64,000 bases of DNA. It comes from an uncultured Pseudomonadota bacterium (GTDB lineage Bacteria; Myxococcota_A; UBA796; GCA-2862545). Below, piece after piece: positions 26,550 to 33,829 of the stretch (position 1 is its first letter; each line of letters opens with the position of its first letter). Below the pieces are notes generated by a model. It did no database searches. It was not told where the DNA came from and was given only the letters and a program-made list of their open reading frames with translations. Both the position numbers and the translations under genes were made by a program. Location of the stretch: contig CAIOSP010000181.1 of NCBI GenBank assembly GCA_903861005.1, forward strand, positions 1 to 64,000, read 5' to 3'.

Positions 26550-26952
26550 TCTTGCGGATCTTCTCGACCTCGATCTTGTAGTTCCCGAACACCGCCGCGC
26601 CGTAGCAAGGCACGTCCCGCTCCACGATCACGCGCACCGTGGTGCCGTCCTTCAGCGTGGCCAGCGCCACCCGGCGGGTCTCGTCGTTGGTGGGCTCGAC
26701 GCGCACGGTGGCGATCTTCTCGAACGGCACGGCGACCTGCGCCTCGCCGATCATGCCCGCCAGGTAGACGTCGCCGTCGAAGGTGACGTGCGTCACGTCC
26801 ATCACCGTGCCCGACACGTCCTCGACCGTGGCCGAGAATTCCGCGGAGGGGACGGGGATGCGGGTGGGCGTGTCTCCGCCCAGGCCCATGGCGAGGGCGG
26901 CCGCCGGGGCGGCGAGGGCAAGGGACAAGACGAGCGCGCGCTTGCGCGACAT
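26536..26952 (-). CDS. Small secreted protein of unknown function
   Basis: A 138-residue protein with a typical signal peptide (MSRKRALVLSLALAAPAAALA, cleavage probably near residue 22). The rest is a beta-rich domain (VEDVSGTVMDVTHVTFDGDV, then AVPFEKIATVRVEP and VIVERDVPCYGAAVFGNYKI) with one cysteine. It is expected in the periplasm. No family is recognised; the strand pattern resembles small beta-barrel (SH3- or PilZ-like) folds, but that is a guess. The ATG has GGAG 6 nt upstream. The gene is divergent from ribF and convergent with the WYL partner gene. Confidence 0.7.
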   Translation of the reverse strand: MSRKRALVLSLALAAPAAALAMGLGGDTPTRIPVPSAEFSATVEDVSGTVMDVTHVTFDGDVYLAGMIGEAQVAVPFEKIATVRVEPTNDETRRVALATLKDGTTVRVIVERDVPCYGAAVFGNYKIEVEKIRKITFH

Positions 26953-26975
26953 GGAGAACTCCGGCGGAGGATCGG

Positions 26976-27004
26976 GGCGTACGCGGGGCCATCCCCCGTG
27001 TCAA
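26976..27004 (-). promoter_or_regulatory. Candidate promoter of the small secreted protein
   Basis: TTGACA (27004-26999, minus strand) with TACGCC 17 nt further on (26981-26976), about 24 nt before the start codon. The -35 is perfect and the -10 poor, as in several GC-rich promoters here. Confidence 0.35.
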
Positions 27005-27082
27005 GCGGCCGATAGCCGCCGCCCCCGGCGTGCGTTACCCGCGGCCACCCGCGAGCCTGCGCTCGCGCGTCGGTGACGCGCT

Positions 27083-28012
27083 TTGTCCGACCGTCCCCTC
27101 GTCTTCCAAGGCTCCGACTCGGTCCCGCCTCACGCGCGCGGCGCCGTGGTGACCATCGGCAACTTCGACGGGGTCCACCTGGGTCACCGCGCCCTGCTCG
27201 CCGCGGCGCGGCAGCTCGCGGGCGACGGCCAGGTGTGTGCGTTCACGTTCAACCCGTCGCCGCGCGACGTCCTGGCGCCGCCGGACAAGCGGCAACCGCT
27301 CCTTCAGCCGATCGACGAGCGGGTCGACGCGCTGCTCCGGTGCGGCGCCGATCAAGTGGTCGTCGAGCCCTTCGACCGGGCGATGGCCGCGCTGGAGGCC
27401 GCCGACTTCTGCATTGAGATCCTGCGCCGTCGCCTGGGGGCCAGCGGCGTGGTCGTCGGCTGGGACTTCCGCTTTGGGCACGGCCGCGCAGGCGACGCCG
27501 GCGTCATCGAGCGCGTCCTGGGCCTGCCCGTCGTGCAGGTCGGCGGGGTTGAGGTTGATGGCGTCGTGGTGAGCAGCTCCCGTGTGCGCCGCTGCCTGGC
27601 CGACGGCGACGTGGCGCTCGCGGCCCGCCTGCTCGGTCGCCCGCATGACGTCGCCGGCGTGGTCGAGCACGGCGATCAGCGCGGTCGCACCCTCGGCTTC
27701 CCCACGGCGAACGTCGGCGTGACCGGCGGCCTGGTCCCGGCCCACGGCGTGTACGCGGTGCGAGCCCTGGTGGGCGGCGTGGTTCGGCCCGGCGTGGCGA
27801 ATGTCGGCACGCGGCCTACGTTCCACGGCACCGGCGTTCGGGTCGAGGTCCACCTGTTCGACTTCGCGGGCGACCTGTACGACGAGCCCATTCGCGTGGA
27901 CTTCATCGAACGCGTGCGCGAGGAGCGGCCGTTCCCGGGCCTGGACGCGCTGGTCGACCAGATCCGCGCGGACGCGGACTTTGCGCGTGCCGTGCTGGCG
28001 GAGCGCCCGTGA
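27083..28012 (+). CDS. ribF: Bifunctional riboflavin kinase / FMN adenylyltransferase
   Basis: A 309-residue enzyme that phosphorylates riboflavin to FMN and adenylates FMN to FAD. The N-terminal adenylyltransferase domain has the nucleotidyltransferase signature IGNFDGVHLGHR (about residues 25-36) and VVVGWDFRFGHGRAGD. The C-terminal kinase domain has GRTLGFPTANV, VANVGTRPTF and VEVHLFDFAGDLYDE. Length is normal (E. coli 313). The TTG start at 27083 begins SDRPLVFQG; no better start is near. The stop overlaps the aroE start (GTGA), so the two genes are translationally coupled, although the pathways are unrelated. Confidence 0.95.
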   Translation: MSDRPLVFQGSDSVPPHARGAVVTIGNFDGVHLGHRALLAAARQLAGDGQVCAFTFNPSPRDVLAPPDKRQPLLQPIDERVDALLRCGADQVVVEPFDRAMAALEAADFCIEILRRRLGASGVVVGWDFRFGHGRAGDAGVIERVLGLPVVQVGGVEVDGVVVSSSRVRRCLADGDVALAARLLGRPHDVAGVVEHGDQRGRTLGFPTANVGVTGGLVPAHGVYAVRALVGGVVRPGVANVGTRPTFHGTGVRVEVHLFDFAGDLYDEPIRVDFIERVREERPFPGLDALVDQIRADADFARAVLAERP

Positions 28013-28848
28013 TCACCGGTCGCACACGGACCTTCGCGCTGCTCGGGCACCCGGTCGCGCACAGCCGGAGCCCCGAGCTTCACAACGTCTGGTTCGCCGA
28101 GCACAATGTGGACGCCCGCTACGTCGCGCTCGACGTCGACCCGGCCCGCGCCGATCAGGTGGTGGCCGCCCTGCGCACCCTGCCGCTCGCGGGCGTGAAC
28201 CTCACCATCCCGTTCAAGGAGGCGGTGGTGCCCGCGCTGGACGCGGTGGAGGGCTTCGCCGCCCAGGTGGGCGCGGTGAACACCGTGGTGCGCGAGGGCG
28301 ACCGCCTGATCGGCCACAACACGGACGGCCTGGGCTTCCTGGCGGGCCTCCGGGCCGAGTTCGGCGACCGGGTGACGGGGGCGCGGGTGCTTGTGCTCGG
28401 CGCGGGCGGCGCGGGCTTGGGCGTGGGCGCGGCCTGCGCGTCGGCGGGGGCGCGGTCGGTGACCTGGCTCAACCGCGACGTGACGCGGGCGCAGGCGGCC
28501 TGCGATCGGACCACCACCCACTGGCCGGGCGTCGCCGTCGACGCGGGCGCGCTCGACGCGGCGGCCTTTGCGGCGCGGGCGGCGGAGGTCGACCTAGTCA
28601 TCGCGGCCACGTCAGGGGGCGCCGCGGACACGCTGGCGTCGTTCGACGTCGACTTGCTTCGCCCAGACGCGGTGTGGTGCGACCTGAACTACTGGATGTC
28701 CGCGCCGCCCTCGTTGGCCAGGCTGCGGGCGCGTGGCGTGGCGGTCCAGTCGGGCATGCCCATGCTGGTGTATCAGGCGGCGGAGGCCTTCCGTCTCTTC
28801 ACGGGTTTGACGGTGGACGCGGCGGGCGCGCTGCGTCGGATGGTTTAG
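28009..28848 (+). CDS. aroE: Shikimate dehydrogenase
   Basis: A 279-residue NADP-dependent enzyme of aromatic amino acid synthesis, reducing 3-dehydroshikimate to shikimate. Substrate-binding SRSP (in AHSRSPELHN), the catalytic Lys in NLTIPFKEAV and the NTDGLGF motif are present. The dinucleotide-binding loop reads GAGGAGLG, and the YQAAEAFRLFTG end is typical. The GTG start overlaps the ribF stop by four bases. The length is that of the family. An FHA gene follows after 23 bp, so the ribF-aroE pair may be read through into the FHA operon. Confidence 0.95.
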   Translation: MITGRTRTFALLGHPVAHSRSPELHNVWFAEHNVDARYVALDVDPARADQVVAALRTLPLAGVNLTIPFKEAVVPALDAVEGFAAQVGAVNTVVREGDRLIGHNTDGLGFLAGLRAEFGDRVTGARVLVLGAGGAGLGVGAACASAGARSVTWLNRDVTRAQAACDRTTTHWPGVAVDAGALDAAAFAARAAEVDLVIAATSGGAADTLASFDVDLLRPDAVWCDLNYWMSAPPSLARLRARGVAVQSGMPMLVYQAAEAFRLFTGLTVDAAGALRRMV

Positions 28849-28871
28849 ACTGCAAGCAGGGGTGAGTTCGG

Positions 28872-29252
28872 ATGTCGGACAGGCTGGTGCTCTTCGGAAC
28901 GTCGGGGGTCGTCGCGGGGCGGGTCATCCCGATCGCGGACGGGGACACGAGCGTCGGCCGGGCGCCAGAGAACGGCTTGGTGCTGGATCAAGATGGTGTG
29001 TCCCGCTTCCACGCCCGCCTGCGCTACGACAACGGCACCCTCTGGATCCAGGAGGCTGGGTCGCGCAATGGGGTGTTCGTGAACGGTCAACGCATCGCCG
29101 ACCACAAGGCGTTACGCGTGGGCGACGTGGTCCGGATCGCGGACTGTGAGCTCGAGGTGCGGTGGGACACCCCTGAACCCGCCCCTCAAACCCCGCCTTC
29201 GGCCTCGGAGTCGGAAGGCAAGACGCAGCGGCGCCGTTGGTTCTGGCGATGA
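28872..29252 (+). CDS. Small FHA-domain protein
   Basis: A 126-residue cytoplasmic protein that is essentially one FHA phosphothreonine-binding domain. The conserved residues are in place: GRAPENGLVL (phosphate-contacting Arg), SRFHARL (Ser and His of the SxxH motif) and GSRNGVFVNG (GSxNGxxxN). The C-terminal ~28 residues are acidic, then basic (KTQRRRWFWR), and might touch membrane or protein partners. It opens a four-gene run with a second FHA protein, a lipoprotein and an AAA+ ATPase. It most resembles stand-alone adaptors such as GarA in size; its partners are unknown. Confidence 0.9.
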   Translation: MSDRLVLFGTSGVVAGRVIPIADGDTSVGRAPENGLVLDQDGVSRFHARLRYDNGTLWIQEAGSRNGVFVNGQRIADHKALRVGDVVRIADCELEVRWDTPEPAPQTPPSASESEGKTQRRRWFWR

Positions 29253-29262
29253 GGAGCGACTC

Positions 29263-30156
29263 ATGATCGAGCTGGTGATTCGTAGGGAGGGCGAGGCCGA
29301 GCGCAAGCTCAAGCTCGCCGATGGCGCGTTCGGCATCGGTCGCCAGGAAGGCAATGAGATCCGCCTCGACGACAAGGAGGTGTCGCGCAAGCACGCCCGC
29401 CTGCTCGTCGACGGCGAGCTGGTCGTGGTCGAGGACCTCGGCAGCGGCAACGGCACCTTCGTCGACGGCACCCAGGTCACCAACGGCGTGGTCGCGTTGG
29501 GCGCGGTGATCGAGATCCTCCCGTTCACCATGCTGCTCCAGCGGGCAGACACGGTCGAGCAGCCCGGCGCCGAGCTGGTCGGCGTGGACGGCCCCGACGC
29601 GGGCAAGCGCTTCCCGCTGCGCGGCACCAGCGCGTCGATCGGCCGCGGCGCCGACCAGGACGTGCACCTCGACGACAAGGGCGCCTCGCGCGCGCACGCC
29701 CGGCTGGTCCGCCGCGGCACCACGTGGTCGCTGGTCGACAACGACAGCGCCAACGGCGTGTTCCTCAACGACGAGCAGGTGTCTGACGCGGCGCTCCGCC
29801 ACGGCGATCTGGTCGCCCTGGGCAATTCGGTCCTCCGCTTCGAGCTGACCGGCGGCGCGTCGGCGCCCGCGCCGGCCCCTGCGCCCAAGCCCAAGCCCGT
29901 CGCCGTTGCGGTCTCCGTGCCGGCGCCCACGCCTGCTCCGGCGCCGGCTCCGATCCCCGCGCCCGCTCCGGTCCCCACGCCTGCGCCTCCGCCCGCGCCC
30001 GTGGTCCGCGCGCCGGTGCTCCCCGTGCAGTCGCGCATGAACCAGCCGGCCGTCGCGCAGGACAACACGGTGATGTGGATCCTCGTGGGCATCCTGGTCG
30101 TGGGCTCGCTCGTCACCTGTGGCGGCGTGTTCGCCTTCCTGGCGATGCCGCGGTGA
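29263..30156 (+). CDS. Double-FHA membrane protein
   Basis: A 297-residue protein with two FHA domains. The first (about residues 1-95) shows GRQEGNEIRLDD, SRKHARLLVDG and GSGNGTFVDG. The second (about 105-195) shows GRGADQDVHLDD, SRAHARLVRRG and NDSANGVFLND, where the usual Gly-Ser reads Asp-Ser. A ~60-residue linker made almost only of Pro, Ala, Val and Lys leads to a C-terminal helix (WILVGILVVGSLVTCGGVFAF). It is therefore probably tail-anchored with both FHA domains in the cytoplasm. GAGGAG lies 7 nt before the ATG at 29263; in-frame codons upstream overlap the preceding gene. Its stop overlaps the next start (GTGA). Confidence 0.9.
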   Translation: MIELVIRREGEAERKLKLADGAFGIGRQEGNEIRLDDKEVSRKHARLLVDGELVVVEDLGSGNGTFVDGTQVTNGVVALGAVIEILPFTMLLQRADTVEQPGAELVGVDGPDAGKRFPLRGTSASIGRGADQDVHLDDKGASRAHARLVRRGTTWSLVDNDSANGVFLNDEQVSDAALRHGDLVALGNSVLRFELTGGASAPAPAPAPKPKPVAVAVSVPAPTPAPAPAPIPAPAPVPTPAPPPAPVVRAPVLPVQSRMNQPAVAQDNTVMWILVGILVVGSLVTCGGVFAFLAMPR

Positions 30157-31268
30157 ACCGCCTCCTGCCGGTCGCGTGCGCGGTCGGCATGGCATGTCGG
30201 CCGATCTCTCAGCTGCCGCTGGACACCACGCTGCCGGACGGCGAGCCTCTGGCCGCAGCACCCCCGCTCGACATCCTCAAGAAGCTGGCGGCCGACACCG
30301 ACCCGGACACCCGCGCTATCGCGCTGACCGGGCTGGCCCGCGCCCCCGCGCTGGCCGCTGAGCGCGGCGCCTGGGTGGAGCGCGCCCTGTACGACCCGGA
30401 CCCCTGGGTGCAGCGCGCCATGGTCGCGAGCGGCCTGGATGACGCCACGCTCGACGCCTACGCGGTGCAGCGCTCGGCGGACGCCACGACCCGCGCGTCC
30501 GTCGCGTTTGACCGCCTGGCCCACGGCGCCACCTTCCCGCTCGACACGTTCGATGTGGGATCGGGCACCGCCAAGGCCGACCGCGCGCCGCTCGGGCTGG
30601 TGCGCGTGGCGCTTGGGGACGAGGCCGCCAAGGCGACGGTCGCCAGCACCATCGATCACGGCGACCTGCGCGACGACGTCATGCTCCTGGGCACCATCGC
30701 CACGCACGGCTGGCCGGAGCTGGCCGCGGCCTTGGTGGGCGCCGAGCGCTGGGTCGAGCCGGACGCGATCGCCCGCATGCAGGTGGTGCGCGCCCGCCTG
30801 GGTGATCCGGACGCCCGCGCCGCTTGGCGTTCGTCGGTGCGCGCGGACGCGTCCGTGGGCTGGGATCTGGCGGAGCTGATCGCCGCGCTGCCGGACGCCG
30901 ATCGCGCCGAGCTGGCCCGAGACCTGTCGACGGTGGGGGACAAGCCCCTGCGCGATGCGCTCGCCGTGCTGGTCCACCCGTCGGCCGCCGCCGTTCGCCA
31001 CGCGATCGAGAGCGACGACCCCACCGCCCGCGAGCTGGGCTTTCAGCGCCTGAAGATGCTGCCCGACGCGGACGCCATCGAGCTGGTGCGCCGCGTGCTC
31101 CGCGCTGACGACCCCTGGACCTGGGCCTCGGCCTCGCGGGCCGTGTCGGAGACCGGGCTGTGCGCGCTACAGGACACGTTCGCCACTCGCCTTCAGGACG
31201 ATCGCAACCAGGTGCGCGCGGCGGCCGCCGCGGTGGTCGCGCGCTGTGACACGGGGAACGCGCCATGA
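30153..31268 (+). CDS. HEAT-like repeat protein, probable lipoprotein
   Basis: A 371-residue protein with a short hydrophobic N-terminus (MNRLLPVACAVGMAC). This resembles a lipoprotein signal with Cys15, though the lipobox VGMAC is imperfect. The body is a string of helical pairs of HEAT type: ILKKLAADTDPDTRAIALTG, then ALYDPDPWVQRAMVASGLDD, and near the end TRLQDDRNQVRAAAAAVVAR. The GTG start overlaps the stop of the double-FHA gene, and its TGA overlaps the AAA+ ATPase start (ATGA), so production of the three proteins is probably stoichiometric. If lipid-anchored it would face the periplasm, opposite to the FHA domains. The function is unknown. Confidence 0.75.
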   Translation: MNRLLPVACAVGMACRPISQLPLDTTLPDGEPLAAAPPLDILKKLAADTDPDTRAIALTGLARAPALAAERGAWVERALYDPDPWVQRAMVASGLDDATLDAYAVQRSADATTRASVAFDRLAHGATFPLDTFDVGSGTAKADRAPLGLVRVALGDEAAKATVASTIDHGDLRDDVMLLGTIATHGWPELAAALVGAERWVEPDAIARMQVVRARLGDPDARAAWRSSVRADASVGWDLAELIAALPDADRAELARDLSTVGDKPLRDALAVLVHPSAAAVRHAIESDDPTARELGFQRLKMLPDADAIELVRRVLRADDPWTWASASRAVSETGLCALQDTFATRLQDDRNQVRAAAAAVVARCDTGNAP

Positions 31269-32968
31269 GCCCGATCCTGCCCGGCTGGGCCACCACCCTG
31301 CGCGACCGCTACCTGTCTGGCGAGGCCAGCCTGTTCCTGGTGCACGGCAACGTCCGTGACCTTCACCCGTGGGATGACGGCGCCGACAAGGTGGAGTGGC
31401 TGGATCTGCGCTCGTTCTTGGAGCGCTTCCTGCTCCGCACACGCGACGTGGTCGCCTACTACAATGTCTCGCAGGGCCTGTGCTTCACCGAGAAGGAGCA
31501 CGAGAAGCGCTTCCGCGCCATCCTCGACGCGCGCCGCATGCTCACCGGCCAGCCGCGCGTGGACGCGCTCCCGCGGGGCCTCTCTGAGGTGCTGAGCGCC
31601 ATCGAGGTGCTGGTCACCGACCAGACCCGCTCCACCGGCGCGGTGATCGACTTCTTCGAGACGGTCGCGCCGCGCGCCGACGTCGCGTTCATGACCCAGG
31701 ACGACAAGGCCAACTTGGTGACGCTGCGCCGCTGGTCGAGCGATCCCGCGCTGCTCGCCACGAACAACCTGGTGATCCTGGTCGCCGAGCAGCTGTCCGA
31801 CGTGGCGCCGAGCGTGGTCGCCAGCCCTCAGCTGGTCACGCTGCGCGTCCCGTTCCCCGACGAGCCGATGCGCGACGCCTTCCTGGCGGTCGAGCTCACC
31901 GCCGACGTGCCGACCGACCTGCCTGGGCCGCAGCTCGCCAAGATCACCGCCGGTCTGACGCTGTTGCAGCTTCGCGGGCTGCTCCAGGTGGCGCGCCAGT
32001 CGCACGCGTCGATCCGCTTTGAGACCGTGGCCCAGCGCAAGAAGGTCATCCTGGAGCAGGAGTGCCAGGGCCTTGTGGAGCTGGTGGCCCCCCGCCACGA
32101 CCTGTCGTCGGTGGGCGGCATGGACGAGGTGAAGGCGAACCTGCTGCGCATCGCGGACGCCATCAAGACCGGCAAGAAGAACCAAGTGCCGATGGGCATG
32201 ATCTTCGTGGGCCCCATGGGCACCGGCAAGACCTTCGTCGCTGAGGCCTTCGCGGCTGAGTCGGGTCTGGTCTGCCTCAAGCTCGCCAACTTCCGCGACC
32301 GCTGGGTGGGCGCCACCGAGTCCAACCTGGAGAAGGTGCTCGATCTGGTCGAGGCCCTTGGGTACGTCCTGCTCATCATCGACGAGGCCGAGCGGGCGCT
32401 GGCGTCGGGCGAGCAGGACGGCGGCACCGGCAGCCGCGTGATCGCGCGGCTCAAAGAGTTCATGTCCGACACCTCGCACCGTGGGCGCGTGGTCATGCTG
32501 ATGATGACCAACCGGCCCGACCGCCTCGACACGGACCTCAAACGCCCGGGCCGCTTCGACCTGAAGATCCCGTTCTTCTTCCCCCAGTCGGTGGAGGAGC
32601 GCCGCAGCGTGCTGGCCGCGCTGGCCCGCAAGAACGACGTGGGCTTGGGCGGCGACGTGGATCTGGCGCCCATCGCCGTGGCGACCGAAGGGTGGTCAGG
32701 TGCCGAGCTTGAGTCCGTCGTGCTCGCCGCCGCCACCGCGGCCGCCAATGACGGCCGCGACCTGGTGAGCGGGCAGGACCTGGCCGCTGCCGCCGTGGAC
32801 GTGGTGCCGTCGCGCGATGTCCGCATGCTCGAGTACATGGAGCTGCTGGCGGTGTTTGAGTGCAGCGCCCGCCGGATGCTGCCCGAGCGCTACCAGGGGA
32901 TCGACACCCAGGACGTGCTGGCTCGGCTGGACGGCCTCAAGGCCAGCCTCGGGTGGCGGGCGACCTGA
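31265..32968 (+). CDS. AAA+ ATPase of the FHA operon
   Basis: A 567-residue ATPase. The N-terminal ~265 residues form a family-specific domain without a clear relative. They begin with LFLVHGNVRDLHP, seen in some AAA proteins that bind a regulatory ligand. The AAA+ core (about 270-480) has Walker A GPMGTGKT (about 316-323), the pore-like region RDRWVGATESN, and Walker B LLIIDEAERA (about 369). Sensor-1 is MTNRPD, and the arginine-finger region is DLKRPGRFDLKIPF. This fits FtsH/Cdc48-type remodelling ATPases, but no protease or membrane segment is present. The ATG overlaps the stop of the preceding lipoprotein gene. It is likely the effector of the FHA module (inference). Confidence 0.87.
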   Translation: MSPILPGWATTLRDRYLSGEASLFLVHGNVRDLHPWDDGADKVEWLDLRSFLERFLLRTRDVVAYYNVSQGLCFTEKEHEKRFRAILDARRMLTGQPRVDALPRGLSEVLSAIEVLVTDQTRSTGAVIDFFETVAPRADVAFMTQDDKANLVTLRRWSSDPALLATNNLVILVAEQLSDVAPSVVASPQLVTLRVPFPDEPMRDAFLAVELTADVPTDLPGPQLAKITAGLTLLQLRGLLQVARQSHASIRFETVAQRKKVILEQECQGLVELVAPRHDLSSVGGMDEVKANLLRIADAIKTGKKNQVPMGMIFVGPMGTGKTFVAEAFAAESGLVCLKLANFRDRWVGATESNLEKVLDLVEALGYVLLIIDEAERALASGEQDGGTGSRVIARLKEFMSDTSHRGRVVMLMMTNRPDRLDTDLKRPGRFDLKIPFFFPQSVEERRSVLAALARKNDVGLGGDVDLAPIAVATEGWSGAELESVVLAAATAAANDGRDLVSGQDLAAAAVDVVPSRDVRMLEYMELLAVFECSARRMLPERYQGIDTQDVLARLDGLKASLGWRAT

Positions 32969-33031
32969 CGGGATGCGGCCTCAAAGCGACCGCTGTGGCC
33001 GTGATCTCGCTGGATCCGAGGTGGCTGCGAC

Positions 33032-33058
33032 TTGACGGAGAGCGGGCGATCCTATAAG
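33032..33058 (+). promoter_or_regulatory. Candidate promoter of rplU-rpmA
   Basis: TTGACG (33032-33037) and TATAAG (33053-33058), with a short 15-nt spacer, about 104 bp upstream of rplU. It leaves a leader of roughly 95 nt that contains two hairpins. Confidence 0.4.
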
Positions 33059-33075
33059 CGGGCCGGGCTCGCCGT

Positions 33076-33145
33076 CCGCACAAGATGCGGCGGTCTGATC
33101 ATGGATACGGCGCATCCAGCGCCCGCCCGTCTCCGGTTGGAGACG
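33076..33145 (+). promoter_or_regulatory. Structured leader of rplU with two hairpins
   Basis: A first small stem, CCGCA-CAAGA-TGCGG, lies at about 33077-33091. The second, CGTCTCC, loop GGTT, GGAGACG (33128-33145), is a perfect 7-bp stem ending 3 nt before the AAGGAG ribosome-binding site of rplU. Bacterial rplU-rpmA leaders are known sites of ribosomal-protein autoregulation in several phyla, so this may be a control element. That the element here binds L21 is inference. Confidence 0.45.
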
Positions 33146-33161
33146 CCAAGGAGCACTTCCA

Positions 33162-33470
33162 ATGTTCGCGATTGTTGAGACTTCTGGCAAGCAGTACCGC
33201 GTCGAGCCCGGCGCACAGGTCGTCGTCGACCACGTCGACGCGGAAGAGGGCAGCACGATCATCCTCGATCGCGTCCTCATGATCGGTGATGATGGCGTCA
33301 AGGTCGGCACCCCGCTCGTCGCGGGTGCCAGCGTTGAAGCCAAGATCGTCGACCACCACCTGGGTGAGAAGGTGAAGGGCATGCAGTACCGCCGCCGGCA
33401 CCGCATGCGTCGCTGGTTCGGCTTCCGCCACAGCCACACCACCCTCGAAATCATCTCGATCAAGGCCTGA
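33162..33470 (+). CDS. rplU: 50S ribosomal protein L21
   Basis: 102 residues, the normal length for bL21. The N-terminus MFAIVETSGKQYRVEPG and the conserved C-terminal KGMQYRRRHRMRRWFGFRHS signature are unmistakable. It binds 23S rRNA in the large subunit. The ATG is preceded by AAGGAG at 8 nt. It is followed after 12 bp by rpmA and then obgE, the usual bacterial arrangement. Codon choice is strongly restricted (mostly C-ending codons), consistent with high expression. Confidence 0.98.
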   Translation: MFAIVETSGKQYRVEPGAQVVVDHVDAEEGSTIILDRVLMIGDDGVKVGTPLVAGASVEAKIVDHHLGEKVKGMQYRRRHRMRRWFGFRHSHTTLEIISIKA

Positions 33471-33482
33471 AGGGAGCTCACG

Positions 33483-33743
33483 ATGGCGCATAAGAAAGGT
33501 CAGGGTTCTACCCGAAACGGCCGCGACTCCAACCCCCAGTACCGCGGCGTCAAGCGCTTCGATGGTGAGACGGTCTCGGCCGGCAGCATCATCGTGCGTC
33601 AGGTCGGCTCCAGCGTTCACGAGGGCGAGAACGTGGGCCGCGGCAAGGACTTCACGCTGTTCGCGCTGGTCGACGGCACGGTCAAGTTCGGCACCCGCCG
33701 CAACCGCAAGATCGTGAACGTCGAGCCGCTCGCCGCCGAGTAG
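33483..33743 (+). CDS. rpmA: 50S ribosomal protein L27
   Basis: 86 residues. [20 protein letters not shown] is the canonical N-terminus that reaches the peptidyl-transferase centre, and there is no cleavable extension of the Firmicute type. The family signature [19 protein letters not shown] follows. It is cotranscribed with rplU. A strong hairpin lies between it and obgE. Confidence 0.98.
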   Translation: MAHKKGQGSTRNGRDSNPQYRGVKRFDGETVSAGSIIVRQVGSSVHEGENVGRGKDFTLFALVDGTVKFGTRRNRKIVNVEPLAAE

Positions 33744-33763
33744 CAAAACCCGCGTGGTGCAGG

Positions 33764-33799
33764 ACGGGATGATCCCCCATGTTCGGGGGGTCATCCCGT
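33764..33799 (+). terminator. 15-bp stem hairpin between rpmA and obgE
   Basis: A 15-base arm beginning ACGGGATGA (33764-33778), loop ATGTTC, and its complement ending TCATCCCGT (33785-33799), fully paired with one G-T pair. Only a weak T-rich stretch follows (TCGTACTTTCC), so it is at best a leaky terminator. It would lower obgE, rsfS and rlmH output relative to the ribosomal proteins, or act as an RNA processing site. Confidence 0.65.
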
Positions 33800-33829
33800 T
33801 CGTACTTTCCGGGCACGAGTGAGCACCCA

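Noticed and set aside
29870-30060. Low-complexity Pro/Ala coding stretch considered as a non-coding repeat
   Set aside because: The frame is continuous and links FHA domains to a clear membrane helix; it is a protein linker.
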